64,000 nucleotides of DNA, taken from Propionispira raffinosivorans DSM 20765. GTDB taxonomy: Bacteria > Bacillota > Negativicutes > Selenomonadales > Selenomonadaceae. The DNA lies in NCBI RefSeq assembly GCF_000381065.1, contig NZ_KB905851.1:1-64000 (forward strand), in the 5' to 3' direction. A program made the translations under genes and the position numbers. The notes beneath the pieces were generated by a model. The model saw only the letters and a list, made by a program, of their open reading frames with translations. It did no database searches and was not told the DNA's origin. Position 1 is the stretch's first letter, and every line of letters begins with the position of its first letter. This document shows positions 1-8,193 of this stretch, one piece after another.

Positions 1-337
1 AATGTACTGCTCGACCAAAACTACTTTTTGTAGATGCTTTCTTTGTATGAAGGTATGACAAAAACTCGTCAAGCACTGGTTTTGCCAGTTCCTGCCGTTT
101 TTTATAACGTTCTTCTGTTGTACAATCGGCAAGCTGCCGCTCAATCGCAAATAGTTGGGTGCAATACTGTTTACACCGTTGTGCACCAGACCCTTCACGG
201 TCTTTTTCAGGAAGGCATTTCAGTGCTTCATCAAATTTTCTTCGGGCATGCGCCCAACAGCCAACAACGACAATTTTGTCTGGTAGGCTGTGATATCCAG
301 CATAACCATCCGTATTATTCCGATATCGGAATAATAC
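1..337 (-). pseudogene. IS66-family transposase fragment, minus strand
   Basis: The minus strand is open from the palindrome at 312-337 down to the window edge. It reads as the central part of an IS66 transposase, with TDGYAGY followed by GCWAHARRKFDEAL and a charged coiled stretch ending near TKKASTKSSFG. TDGYAGY and GCWAHARRKF are hallmark motifs of the IS66 DDE domain. The N-terminal half and any start codon are absent. The C-terminal part may continue beyond position 1. The sequence differs from the plus-strand copy that follows (LCWSHVRRDF), so these are two distinct IS66 relatives and not one duplicated copy. A plus-strand reading frame over the same bases is an antisense shadow. Confidence 0.75.
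312..337. repeat. Perfect 26-bp palindrome joining two IS66 fragments
   Basis: Bases 312-324 are the exact reverse complement of 325-337, centred on GATATC. Reading outward in either direction gives the same start (R-N-N-T-D) of two different IS66 transposase pieces. It could be a real fold-back rearrangement or an assembly or amplification chimera. The sequence alone does not decide. Confidence 0.85.
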
Positions 338-968
338 AGACGCCTATGCGGGCTACAATAAAGTAGCCGATGTCACGAGATGTTTATGCTGGTCACATGT
401 ACGTAGAGATTTTGTTGATGCTTTGCCACAAGGCTTGAATGATGAAGAAACGACTCTAACAAAAGCAGGTATTGAACAAATCAATCAACTCTTTTATATG
501 GAAAAAGAATTCGCATCTCTCGAAGCCGAAGAACGGAAAAAACAGCGTCTTTTACAGGAAAAGCCTGCATTAGAGGCTTTTTGGTTATGGATTGAAACGA
601 ATAAAGGCAAGATCATGCCAAAATCGAAATTGTGCAAAGCCATGAACTATGCCGAAAACAATAAAAAGGGTCTAGAAGCTTTTCTAGAAGATGGGAATTG
701 CAACCTTTCAAATAATTGGGCAGAAAACAGTATCCGACCTTTTACAATTGGACGCAAAAATTGGCTGTTTAGTGGCAGTCCAAAAGGCGCCGCAGCAAGT
801 GCAGCCATCTATAGCCTTATAGAAACGTGCAAGGCTAATAAAATAAACGAGTACAAATATTTGAAGTATCTGTTTGAAATGCTTCCGAATATCCTGTTTC
901 TAAGAGAGCCACAACTTTTAGAAGATCATCTTCCATGGAGTGAAAAAATACAGCAAATTTGCAAATAA
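318..968 (+). pseudogene. IS66-family transposase, C-terminal fragment
   Basis: The frame is open from the palindrome and carries TDAYAGYNKV, LCWSHVRRDFVDAL, the late motif NNWAENSIRPFTIGRKNWLFSGSPKGA and a C-terminal helical region. Together these match the second half of an IS66 DDE transposase and its IS66_C tail. The first ATG in this frame (423) is internal to the domain, and homology clearly continues upstream to about 324, where the frame runs into the opposing fragment. The N-terminal zinc-finger and helix-turn-helix portion is missing, so the protein is probably inactive. The stop is at 966-968, shortly before a likely element end. Confidence 0.8.
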
Positions 969-1055
969 GCATAGCAGTCGTTCGATATATATTCATATTC
1001 TGAGTATACATCGACGGCTGCTATTTTTATATACACTGTTTTGTTGTACGCTTAC
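969..1055 (+). mobile_element. Probable right end of the IS66 element with hairpin
   Basis: Just after the transposase stop, an imperfect hairpin (arms about 971-986 and 1008-1024, followed by TTTTTAT) looks like a terminator. About 25 bases further on, CGCTTAC (1049-1055) is the reverse complement of GTAAGCG, a terminal motif common in IS66 elements, so the element probably ends near 1055. No matching left end is in the window, and the target duplication cannot be checked. Confidence 0.4.
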
Positions 1056-1151
1056 AAAATACTGTTACCAAATGAGATTCTGTCATAAGGCAATGGTATT
1101 TTTGCTATTTACTGTTAAGGCGCAAATAAGGCGCATTTCCTTATTTTTAGA

Positions 1152-1182
1152 CAACAAAAAAGCCTCCGAAAACCTCGGAGGC
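1152..1182 (-). terminator. Rho-independent terminator of tRNA-Thr
   Basis: The arms GCCTCCGA (1162-1169) and TCGGAGGC (1175-1182) form an 8-bp stem with a 5-nt loop. Read on the minus strand they are followed by a run of T. It lies 11 bases downstream of the tRNA 3' end. Confidence 0.85.
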
Positions 1183-1193
1183 ATTGATAACAC

Positions 1194-1269
1194 TGGAGCT
1201 GATGATAGGAATTGAACCTACGACCTGCTCATTACGAATGAGCTGCTCTACCAACTGAGCTACATCAGC
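1194..1269 (-). tRNA. tRNA-Thr (anticodon CGT)
   Basis: The minus strand folds as a full cloverleaf. The acceptor GCTGATG pairs with CATCAGC, the D arm contains AGCTCAGTTGGTAGAGC, and the anticodon arm GCTCA-TTCGTAA-TGAGC places CGT at positions 34-36. The T arm is GTAGG-TTCAATT-CCTAT, with discriminator T and an encoded CCA. CGT reads ACG (threonine). The gene is 76 nt including CCA and has its own terminator. tRNA genes are common integration sites, and the IS66 remnants lie directly downstream of its 3' end. Confidence 0.93.
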
Positions 1270-1355
1270 GCGATCACACAACATATTTTAACGTAGTATT
1301 GAAAAAATGTCAAGAAATTGTAAAAAATAATACAGAAAATCAGTTTCATTTCAGT

Positions 1356-2846
1356 TTAAGAGTTTTGGTATGTATTATTAGCAGTGGCGAAACAATCTTT
1401 GCCGCTGCTTTTTATTTGATATAAAGCATGATCGGCAGCGTCGAGCAGTTCTTTGTACGTAGCTCCGTTTTGCGGAGAAATGGCGATACCGATGCTGGCG
1501 GATACCATGCAGTCTTTATTTCCAGCATATTGATTTTGGCGGAGTGTGTGTGAAATAGCGTTGGCTTTACGAAATACCGTTTTTGTGGAGCGGATATCAT
1601 GCATAAAAGCAACAAACTCATCACCGCCGATTCGACCGATGACATCATTGGGACCGAAAAGGGATTGGAGCTGCAGGGAAAATGTTTTGAGCACTTCATC
1701 ACCAATCAAATGACCGAACGTGTCATTGATATCTTTGAAATCATCAATATCAATAATCATCAAGGCATGGATTGCTTTCGATTTTGGTGTTTTTTTTAGG
1801 AAACTATTGATCATAGTTTCTGTGACGGCTTTGTTATATAAATCAGTTAAAGGGTCTTTACAGGCTTTTTTTTCGAGCGATAATAAGGTTTTTTTCTGTG
1901 TATCGATATTGACGATTTTACCAATGACTTTAATCGGTTCATGTCGTATATTATAGATTGTTTGACTGTTGATATGAAACCATGCATAGGATCCTTCAAT
2001 GTTACGAAGTTTGAGCTCAGTGGAAAATTTAGGTTCACCTGAACGAAATGAATTGATTAATTTTTTGATGGTATCGATATCTTTACGATAGACAAAATTG
2101 TCTTTATATATGTTTTTCGAAAAATTTATACAGCGAGCCTGACGGCCGAATAATTCAGTATATTTGGCACTGTGTTCAATTATATCAGTCTCAATATCAT
2201 ATTCGAATATGACATCATTTGTCATTTCTGTAGCAATATGATAACGTTCTTTTTCTAATAATAGTTTTTGTTGATACATTTTTGATTTTGTAATATCTAG
2301 CAATAAGTAAGATACCGTATCGTATCGATTGTTGGATCGATGGTAGCGGTAACAGTTTGCTCGCAACCATACGAATGTGCCATCCGTTCTTTTTAGCGTG
2401 AAATCAAATGTCAAATTATCAATATTAGGTGTAATTGTATCGGAAACAATAATTTTGCTGAGAAGTTTTTCTGCACCGATAAAATTACGACCGCTATTGT
2501 TGAATTTTTGTTTGACTTGTGCAGGGGAATAACCGATTAATTTATAATAACCTGCATTTGCATATAAAATCGTTAAGTTATCATCCAAAGCATATGTAAC
2601 GATACCACAAGATACGGTGTCCATTAGTGAATCAAATTCAAGATTTTGTTGATCGTATGCTCGAACATTTTCTTGCAATTTTAAACAATAATAAAGTGCA
2701 GTGAAAAGTAGGATGACTATAAGTGCTTTTCCGGCAATATAATCTTGGATAAAAGGCATTTCAACACAAATCGTTAAAACAATAGAAAAAGATAATAACA
2801 CAGAAATATGTTTCAAATAATGCTTTTTCATTTTTGTTCGGTTCAT
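1356..2846 (-). CDS. Membrane PAS-PAS-GGDEF diguanylate cyclase
   Basis: This is predicted to make cyclic di-GMP at the inner membrane in response to a PAS-sensed signal. The N terminus has two hydrophobic segments (about residues 12-32 and 38-55). Two PAS/PAC modules follow (about 75-195 and 205-325, the second containing DVIFEYDIETD). The C-terminal GGDEF domain has DPLTDLYNK, IDIDDFKDINDTFGH and an intact GGDEF signature (RIGGDEFVAFM). The upstream RxxD inhibitory site is not conserved (GPND in its place), so product inhibition is probably weak. A GTG nine bases further upstream (2855) touches the AAGG Shine-Dalgarno, so the ATG at 2846 is preferred. It is a single gene facing away from hlyIII. 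Confidence 0.85.
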   Translation of the reverse strand: MNRTKMKKHYLKHISVLLSFSIVLTICVEMPFIQDYIAGKALIVILLFTALYYCLKLQENVRAYDQQNLEFDSLMDTVSCGIVTYALDDNLTILYANAGYYKLIGYSPAQVKQKFNNSGRNFIGAEKLLSKIIVSDTITPNIDNLTFDFTLKRTDGTFVWLRANCYRYHRSNNRYDTVSYLLLDITKSKMYQQKLLLEKERYHIATEMTNDVIFEYDIETDIIEHSAKYTELFGRQARCINFSKNIYKDNFVYRKDIDTIKKLINSFRSGEPKFSTELKLRNIEGSYAWFHINSQTIYNIRHEPIKVIGKIVNIDTQKKTLLSLEKKACKDPLTDLYNKAVTETMINSFLKKTPKSKAIHALMIIDIDDFKDINDTFGHLIGDEVLKTFSLQLQSLFGPNDVIGRIGGDEFVAFMHDIRSTKTVFRKANAISHTLRQNQYAGNKDCMVSASIGIAISPQNGATYKELLDAADHALYQIKSSGKDCFATANNTYQNS

Positions 2847-3470
2847 AGGAATCACGACCTTATCTTATCGAATGAAATGATCATGTAAATAAGAAAACAA
2901 TTATCCTATTGTGCATTCATAAATCCAAGTTAAATTTTCTAAAAAAACCATTAATGCTAAGTTCCAGCAATGAAAAATAATCGCCAACACATGGTTACAA
3001 TTAATAATTGTAACATAGTTTGGTGAACATTTAAACAGATTATTATACTATCATTAATGGTTATTATAGTAGTATGAATAGACAAATTATTCATACTAAA
3101 TAAGTAAGGATTTGTTAGTGATCATCTTGAAAAATGCGGATTTTATTGTGGCGATAACTGCCTTAATTTATTTATGTATGAAATAATTTTAAACTCAATC
3201 CGTTGCTTGAAATGATTGCAAAAATAAACTTTTTTCATCGTACCATCTACTCCATATAATATAGGACAATTATACTATTTAAATGGGAAATAATCAATTG
3301 CACCTATATTGCAAGATGTGGCGGGTTTATTTGAATTTAAAGGAGTTATGCGGGATGAGATATTTGATTTTTCTATGAGAAAAGGATTCATTTTCATTTG
3401 TTTTGTGGTAAAATGAGAGGGTATTCAATGCATATGCTTAACTTTTGTTAAGAGGAAAGGATGTGTTTTT
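2847..3470. other. 624-bp AT-rich intergenic region with palindromes
   Basis: This space between divergent genes holds no convincing protein gene. It contains a perfect 10+1+10 palindrome at 2994-3014 (GTTACAATTA arms) and an outer 11-bp inverted repeat whose arms (AACCATTAATG) lie at 2946-2956 and 3052-3062. There is also a 10-bp hairpin with a 7-nt loop at 3071-3097 (AGTATGAATA arms). These are operator-like or may mark a structured RNA. A 22-codon frame with a good Shine-Dalgarno at 3348-3416 is too short to call. Confidence 0.45.
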
Positions 3471-4157
3471 ATGCATGAAGTTGTTATTAAGGCTCGACTT
3501 AGTCTCGAGGAAATTTTAAATGCGGTGACGCATGGTGTTGGTACAGCTATGGCGGTTGTTGCACTTGTTGGAATGCTGGTGCTCTATTATGATGAAGGCA
3601 CGTGGCATGTTACGAGTTGTATAATTTATGGGATTTCGCTTATCTTATTGTATCTTGCGTCTACGTTATACCATAGTTTTACGAATGAGAAGCTCAAGTC
3701 AATTTTTAAATTTATTGATCATGCTGCAATTTATGTTTTGATTGCAGGCAACTATACGCCCTTTACATTAATTCCTTTACATGGTGAAGTTGGGTGGACA
3801 ATCTTTGGAATTGTTTGGTCACTAGCTGCAGCGGGGATTGTTTTCCAGATATTTTGTGTTGAAAAATTTAAGGTTTTGGGTACACTATGTTATTTGGCGA
3901 TGGGCTGGTTTGCGGTGGTGATGATTCGTCCGCTTTTGGGTCTGCTGCCAATTGAAGCGATTTATTGGATGATTGCCGGGGGTGTTTTTTATACGGTAGG
4001 TGCAGTTTTTTATCTTGTAAAAAAAATTCCTTATAATCATGCGATTTGGCATTTGTTTGTGTTAGCTGGAAGTATTGCTCATTTTGTAGCGATTTTTAAA
4101 TTCGTTTTACCTCTGCCAGAAGTAGTCATTCATATGACTTCATTAGGAATTATGTAA
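3471..4157 (+). CDS. Hemolysin III / PAQR-family membrane protein
   Basis: This is an integral membrane protein of 228 residues with about seven hydrophobic segments. It carries the PAQR/hemolysin III signature residues: the N-terminal ExxNxxTHG (EILNAVTHG), SxLYH after the second helix (ASTLYHSF), a central HAAIY, and the C-terminal HAIWH...H pattern that binds a metal in this superfamily. Bacterial members (YqfA/TrhA, YplQ) are linked to membrane-energy homeostasis and not to true haemolysis. AGAGGAAAGG precedes the ATG. It stands alone, and the next gene has its own promoter and riboswitch. Confidence 0.9.
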   Translation: MHEVVIKARLSLEEILNAVTHGVGTAMAVVALVGMLVLYYDEGTWHVTSCIIYGISLILLYLASTLYHSFTNEKLKSIFKFIDHAAIYVLIAGNYTPFTLIPLHGEVGWTIFGIVWSLAAAGIVFQIFCVEKFKVLGTLCYLAMGWFAVVMIRPLLGLLPIEAIYWMIAGGVFYTVGAVFYLVKKIPYNHAIWHLFVLAGSIAHFVAIFKFVLPLPEVVIHMTSLGIM

Positions 4158-4169
4158 AATGGAATTTTA

Positions 4170-4199
4170 TTGACACTTGTAAAGTTGTTATGTTAGAAT
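4170..4199 (+). promoter_or_regulatory. Promoter of the S-box metA transcript
   Basis: TTGACA at 4170-4175, an 18-bp spacer and TAGAAT at 4194-4199 form a good vegetative promoter placed about 35 bp before the riboswitch P1 stem. Confidence 0.7.
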
Positions 4200-4234
4200 T
4201 AATCATTGATTTATGACGTTAAAATTTCATATTA

Positions 4235-4380
4235 CTCTTATCAAGAGTGGTCGAGGGACTGGCCCGATGACACCCGGCAACCGGCGCATGCGCAAGGTGC
4301 TAAATCCAGCAGGAAAATTCCTGGAAGATGAGAGGGAACACGCTTAAAAAGGTCCCTTTCATTTGAATGGGATCTTTTTC
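4235..4380 (+). ncRNA. SAM-I (S-box) riboswitch with terminator
   Basis: P1 pairs CTCTTATC (4235-4242) with GATGAGAG (4327-4334). Between them is the S-box core: AGAGTGGTCGAGGGACTGGCCC, then GATGACACCCGGCAACC, then the AAGGTGCTAAATCC segment. A GGTCCC/GGGATC hairpin followed by TTTTTC (4346-4380) is the expression-platform terminator. High S-adenosylmethionine should favour termination and low levels should allow expression of the metA-type gene downstream. Confidence 0.95.
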
Positions 4381-4430
4381 TTGCTTAGAGTAAGAGAAAT
4401 CTTTCGTTTTTAAAGGGAGGATAAACGAAT

Positions 4431-5378
4431 ATGCCAATCAAAATACCAAATAATTTACCAGCAACCAATATTTTAGAAAGTGAAAATATTTTTGTCATGG
4501 ATACCGATCGGGCTTATAAACAGGATATTAGACCGCTTAAGATCTTGATTGTGAATCTCATGCCGGTGAAATCAATTACGGAGACGCAGCTGCTGCGGCT
4601 GTTAGGCAATTCACCAATTCAGGTTGAAGTCGATTTTATTTATACGGAATCCTATGTGCCGCAACATACATCACAAGATTATTTGACGGAATTTTATGGT
4701 ACATTTGCCGAGGTACGGCATAAAAAATATGATGGACTGATTATTACAGGTGCTCCAGTTGAACAGATGGATTTTGAAGATGTTGCGTATTGGGATGAAA
4801 TCTGTGAAATTATGGAATGGAGTAAATCACATGCATATTCAACATTCCATATTTGTTGGGGAGCACAAGCCGGTCTTTATTATCATTATGGAATCAAAAA
4901 GCATGCAGTTTCACCGAAAATTTTCGGTGTATATAAACATCATTTGAGTGTGGAACATGAAAAATTATTTCGCGGCTTTGATGATGAATTTTATGTTCCA
5001 CATTCACGTCATACGGAAGTCCGCAAAGAGGATATTGAAAAAGTGGAAGCGCTGACTATTTTATCAGAAGCTGAAGGAGCGGCAGGCGTTTATGCCATCG
5101 CGAATCTAGCGAAACGACAATTTTTTATTACGGGACATGCTGAATATGATCCACTTACATTAAAAGGTGAATATGATCGCGATGTAAAAGCGGGGATGAA
5201 AATAGAAATTCCACAAAACTATTATCCAAATGATGATCCGACGAAGCAGCCAGTTATGAAATGGCGAAGTGTTGCCAACTTACTTTTTGCTAATTGGCTC
5301 AATTATTATGTATACCAGGAAACGCCATATAATTTAGATGAACTTTATGCAGCGAATGACTATATGTATTATATTTAA
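4431..5378 (+). CDS. metAA: Homoserine O-acetyltransferase (MetA family)
   Basis: This enzyme acylates homoserine in the first committed step of methionine synthesis. It is 315 residues, the normal MetA length. The catalytic cysteine is in [11 protein letters not shown] (Cys142), and the His-Glu pair is in TGHAEYD (His236, Glu238). Residue 111 is Glu ([10 protein letters not shown]). In characterised MetA proteins Glu at this position goes with acetyl-CoA and Gly with succinyl-CoA, so an O-acetyltransferase is more likely despite the usual succinyltransferase label. The S-box leader upstream fits this role. AAAGGGAGG precedes the ATG. Confidence 0.92.
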   Translation: MPIKIPNNLPATNILESENIFVMDTDRAYKQDIRPLKILIVNLMPVKSITETQLLRLLGNSPIQVEVDFIYTESYVPQHTSQDYLTEFYGTFAEVRHKKYDGLIITGAPVEQMDFEDVAYWDEICEIMEWSKSHAYSTFHICWGAQAGLYYHYGIKKHAVSPKIFGVYKHHLSVEHEKLFRGFDDEFYVPHSRHTEVRKEDIEKVEALTILSEAEGAAGVYAIANLAKRQFFITGHAEYDPLTLKGEYDRDVKAGMKIEIPQNYYPNDDPTKQPVMKWRSVANLLFANWLNYYVYQETPYNLDELYAANDYMYYI

Positions 5379-5523
5379 GCGTATGGCAAGGTTTGTGGCT
5401 GGACTTTAGACTCATTTTAGCGAAATCGTGAAAAATCTAAGAGAAATCAAAGAATAGCTGTATAAAATTAACAATATAAAGTATAGATATCAGTAAAATA
5501 CAGCTATGAATAGGGGATTTATA

Positions 5524-6108
5524 ATGAAAAAACAGGTTATTCTTTTAATGAGTACGATTTTAGTTCTTTTGGTGATGATGCCAGCAGCTTTGGCGCAGGA
5601 GCAGTCCAATGGAATAAAAGGCTACCAGTGGGCATTTTCTTCCGATCAGACCAATTATTATTTTGGTAGTGATAAAATGTCGTATGCTGTTGATAAACAT
5701 GGCAAAATTGATAAAAGCAGGTTGTTGTTTTCGTCTATTATGACATATGAAGAACCGAAACCACAGGCGGTTATTACGCAGCGTGAAGCGCGTGGTCAAA
5801 AATTGACGGGTTATGAAAATTTCCATGGAATTATTGAAGTCAGAGAAATTGATTTAGATAAAAAAACGGTTTGGATACGAAGTCATCAAGATATTGATAC
5901 GGCATTTAAAGTATTGACTGCCGAAAGTTCGGATCAGCTTTATGATCTCAAAGTTTTACCAAAAGATCAGCCGGAATATATTTTTGCTCAGCAGGTCATT
6001 GATTATGCGGCAAAACATGCAGATGATCTCAATCATAATACAAAAACGATGCAGCGCGAGTTGAAAAAAGCTCAAAAGACAGCAGAAAAACAAAATAATA
6101 AAGAATGA
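5524..6108 (+). CDS. Exported protein of unknown function, paralogue 1
   Basis: I do not recognise a named family. The start at 5524 has AGGGGA eight bases upstream, while an in-frame ATG at 5506 lacks this. A clear signal peptide (MKKQVILLMSTILVLLVMMP, then AALAQE) predicts export and cleavage after ALA. The mature part of about 170 residues contains YQWAFSSDQTNYYFGSDK, a GYENF segment, then DLDKKTVWIRS. It ends in a lysine-rich helix (KKAQKTAEKQNNKE). It is clearly paralogous to the next gene: NYYF, GYEN and the spacing of the conserved blocks match. A terminator follows. An 8-bp inverted repeat (AGCTGTAT, 5456-5463, and ATACAGCT, 5497-5504) lies just upstream of the Shine-Dalgarno. Confidence 0.8.
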   Translation: MKKQVILLMSTILVLLVMMPAALAQEQSNGIKGYQWAFSSDQTNYYFGSDKMSYAVDKHGKIDKSRLLFSSIMTYEEPKPQAVITQREARGQKLTGYENFHGIIEVREIDLDKKTVWIRSHQDIDTAFKVLTAESSDQLYDLKVLPKDQPEYIFAQQVIDYAAKHADDLNHNTKTMQRELKKAQKTAEKQNNKE

Positions 6109-6126
6109 CAACCAAATTGGTTTGAT

Positions 6127-6170
6127 AAAAAAGTTTGAATTAAAATTTTAATTTTAATTCAAACTTTTTT
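6127..6170 (+). terminator. Rho-independent terminator
   Basis: Long A/T-rich arms (GTTTGAATTAAAAT and its complement) end in a run of six T. It lies directly after the first exported paralogue. Confidence 0.85.
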
Positions 6171-6182
6171 AGTAGCAGAGAA

Positions 6183-6211
6183 TTGACAGACGTACTAAAA
6201 TAATATTATGA
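6183..6211 (+). promoter_or_regulatory. Candidate promoter of the second exported paralogue
   Basis: TTGACA (6183-6188), a 17-bp spacer and TTATGA (6206-6211). The long leader of about 130 bases before the ATG holds no obvious riboswitch. Confidence 0.5.
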
Positions 6212-6343
6212 TTAATAGGGAGTAGTAATCATTTGAAAATGTTTGGATGGTTTAGGCTGCTGTTTTGCGATGGAAAGCGGAAAATACCAGCCTAAGTTAT
6301 TCAGATGTGAGCAGGTTTAAGTTTAATCGATAGGAGAATGCTG

Positions 6344-6895
6344 ATGCGGAAAAATTTTTTTTTGTATTTTGTAGTACTAGTGTGTATAGGGTTGATTTTA
6401 CCTCGGACAGCTTTCGCAGAATTGGCCATTTCGGACAGTTCTTATAAATGGGTACAGTCCTCAGCACGAATTAACTATTATTTTAACACCAGCGAAATAC
6501 GTTTTTTTGTAGACGATACGGGACGTGTCGATCGTAATATTTTGCTGGTGAAAACGGTTAAAAGTTTTGACTGGCTTCAAATCCAGGATATTGTAGAAAA
6601 ACGTAACTGGAAAGGGTTAGATACAGTGGGGTATGAGAACCTGGCTGGATCAGCGGAAGATCTGATTATTGATTTACAGCATCAAACTGTATTCGTGAAA
6701 ACATATACAGAGCTGGATACAAACTGGAATGCGCTGGATAGCAGCGAACCAAATCGTCTATGCGATTTGACTAAATTATCCACTAAAAGTTTCGATCATA
6801 TTTTTTATGAGGAAATCATAAAGTATGCTGCTTTGCATCAGGCAGAATTACAGGATCGTAGTATAGCGTATGCTGCCAAATTGTATACAAAGTAG
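6344..6895 (+). CDS. Exported protein of unknown function, paralogue 2
   Basis: The ATG at 6344 sits seven bases after AGGAG, whereas the ATG at 6338 is too close to it. The signal peptide (RKNFFLYFVVLVCIGLILP, then RTAFAE) predicts export. The mature protein aligns by eye with the upstream gene: SYKWVQSSARINYYFNTSE against GYQWAFSSDQTNYYFGSDK, VGYENLAG against TGYENFHG, and IIDLQHQTVFVKTYTELDT against EIDLDKKTVWIRSHQDIDT. It lacks the lysine-rich tail. The pair is best explained by tandem duplication. Separate promoters and a terminator between the two allow independent expression. Function is unknown, and the location would be the periplasm if the host is didermic. Confidence 0.8.
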   Translation: MRKNFFLYFVVLVCIGLILPRTAFAELAISDSSYKWVQSSARINYYFNTSEIRFFVDDTGRVDRNILLVKTVKSFDWLQIQDIVEKRNWKGLDTVGYENLAGSAEDLIIDLQHQTVFVKTYTELDTNWNALDSSEPNRLCDLTKLSTKSFDHIFYEEIIKYAALHQAELQDRSIAYAAKLYTK

Positions 6896-6897
6896 TC

Positions 6898-6938
6898 TAA
6901 AAAACGTGGATGAGGCCTTGGCTTTAGTCCACGTTTTT
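6898..6938 (+). terminator. Rho-independent terminator
   Basis: AAAAACGTGGA pairs with TCCACGTTTTT around a loop of about 19 nt, and a T run is built into the second arm. Confidence 0.85.
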
Positions 6939-6953
6939 GTGTAAATGTTTTGT

Positions 6954-6983
6954 TTGCGAAGTTCTCGCTAAATGATATATACT
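6954..6983 (+). promoter_or_regulatory. Candidate hydE promoter
   Basis: TTGCGA, an 18-bp spacer and TATACT lie 34 bp before the preferred hydE start. Confidence 0.45.
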
Positions 6984-7016
6984 AATATGGATTATTATAA
7001 CGAAAAGGTGTTACTT

Positions 7017-8063
7017 ATGGATTATCATAAATTGATTAACAAAGCGGAACAGACACATAAATTAACAGGCAGTGAGATTGTTGCATTATTAAAAAACGAA
7101 GAATATCAAGAAGAGCTTGCTCAGGCAGCGGATCGAGTTCGCCATATTTTTGTGGGGGATGAAGTTCACTTGCGTGGATTGATTGAATTTTCTAATATAT
7201 GTAAACAAAATTGCCTCTATTGCGGCCTGCGGCGCGATAATGAAAAGGTTGAACGGTATCGACTTTCTGAAGATGAAATTCTTGATTTTGCGGCAAAGGC
7301 GAAATCGTATGGCTATAAAACTGTCGTGATGCAATCGGGTGAAGATATGCATTTTAGCGTTGACATTCTTAGCCGTGTTTTACGGAAAATAAAAAAAATG
7401 GACCTTGCGATTACACTCAGTATTGGTGAGAAAACATATGAAGAATATAAGGCTTATAAGGAAGCTGGTGCCGATCGTTATTTGATTCGTATTGAAACAA
7501 CCGATAGGGAGTTATATGAAGCTTTAAATCCAGGCATGAGCTTTGAAAATCGTCTTCGCTGCCTGTCTGATCTTAAGCAGTTGGGCTATGAAGTTGGTAC
7601 AGGGTCTCTAGTTGGACTACCAAATCAGACCATTGAATCATTGGCCCAGGATCTTTTATTTTTTCAGGAAATCGATGCTGATATGGTTGGTATAGGTCCT
7701 TTTATTCCCAATGGTGATACGCCTTTACATAATGCAAAAGGCGGTTCGTTTCTACTGGCGAGATCTTTTGTTGCGTTATTGAGGCTTTTGCTGCCAGAGG
7801 CTAATATTCCTGCAACGACTGCGATGGAAACACTGGATCGTAATGCGAGAATCATTGCTCTGCAGTCGGGAGCCAATGTTGTGATGCCAAATGTAACCGA
7901 GGGAGATTATCGGCGCAAATATGCATTGTATCCGGGGAAAATATGTATTTCTGATACACCTGCGCATTGTCGTGGCTGTATTGGCGGGAAAATTATGGCA
8001 ATTGGACGGAAAATTTCAGAACATAAGGGATTTCGTTGTCATGCAAATAGTCATAAAGTGTAG
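7017..8063 (+). CDS. hydE: [FeFe]-hydrogenase maturase HydE
   Basis: This is a radical SAM enzyme that helps build the dithiolate-bridged diiron subcluster of [FeFe] hydrogenase. The radical SAM triad is CKQNCLYCGLR (CxxxCxxC), preceded by LRGLIEFSNI. Downstream come SGED, the SIGE block, the RIETTDRELYEALNPGMSFENRL region and GSLVGLPNQT, all typical of the HydE/BioB-like barrel. The start at 7017 (MDYHKLINKAEQ) has AAAGGTG upstream, and the earlier ATG at 6972 overlaps the likely promoter. No hydF, hydG or structural hydrogenase gene is nearby, so the maturases are probably scattered. The [NiFe] hydrogenase at 11.7-19.2 kb does not need HydE. Confidence 0.92.
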   Translation: MDYHKLINKAEQTHKLTGSEIVALLKNEEYQEELAQAADRVRHIFVGDEVHLRGLIEFSNICKQNCLYCGLRRDNEKVERYRLSEDEILDFAAKAKSYGYKTVVMQSGEDMHFSVDILSRVLRKIKKMDLAITLSIGEKTYEEYKAYKEAGADRYLIRIETTDRELYEALNPGMSFENRLRCLSDLKQLGYEVGTGSLVGLPNQTIESLAQDLLFFQEIDADMVGIGPFIPNGDTPLHNAKGGSFLLARSFVALLRLLLPEANIPATTAMETLDRNARIIALQSGANVVMPNVTEGDYRRKYALYPGKICISDTPAHCRGCIGGKIMAIGRKISEHKGFRCHANSHKV

Positions 8064-8073
8064 ATTGTTAAAC

Positions 8074-8096
8074 GGGGCTGGCAACAGCTCTTTTTT
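8074..8096 (+). terminator. Rho-independent terminator after hydE
   Basis: GGGGCTG-GCAA-CAGCTCT forms a short tetraloop hairpin with two G-U pairs and is followed by six T. Confidence 0.65.
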
Positions 8097-8193
8097 GGGA
8101 AAAGTGGGATAGAAATCCTATAAAATCATTTCCAAATGAATTGATATAATGTATAATTAAATCTAAGTAAGAATAGTTCTAGAAATTTATGGG

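Noticed and set aside
34-366. Plus-strand reading frame over the first 370 bases
   Set aside because: It is antisense to clear IS66 motifs (TDGYAGY, GCWAHARRKF) on the minus strand.
940-1215. 91-codon frame running into the tRNA terminator
   Set aside because: It overlaps the transposase end, the IS end and the minus-strand terminator and tRNA, and its composition is not protein-like.
3348-3416. 22-codon frame with a good Shine-Dalgarno upstream of hlyIII
   Set aside because: It is too short to support without conservation and has no attenuator-like structure.
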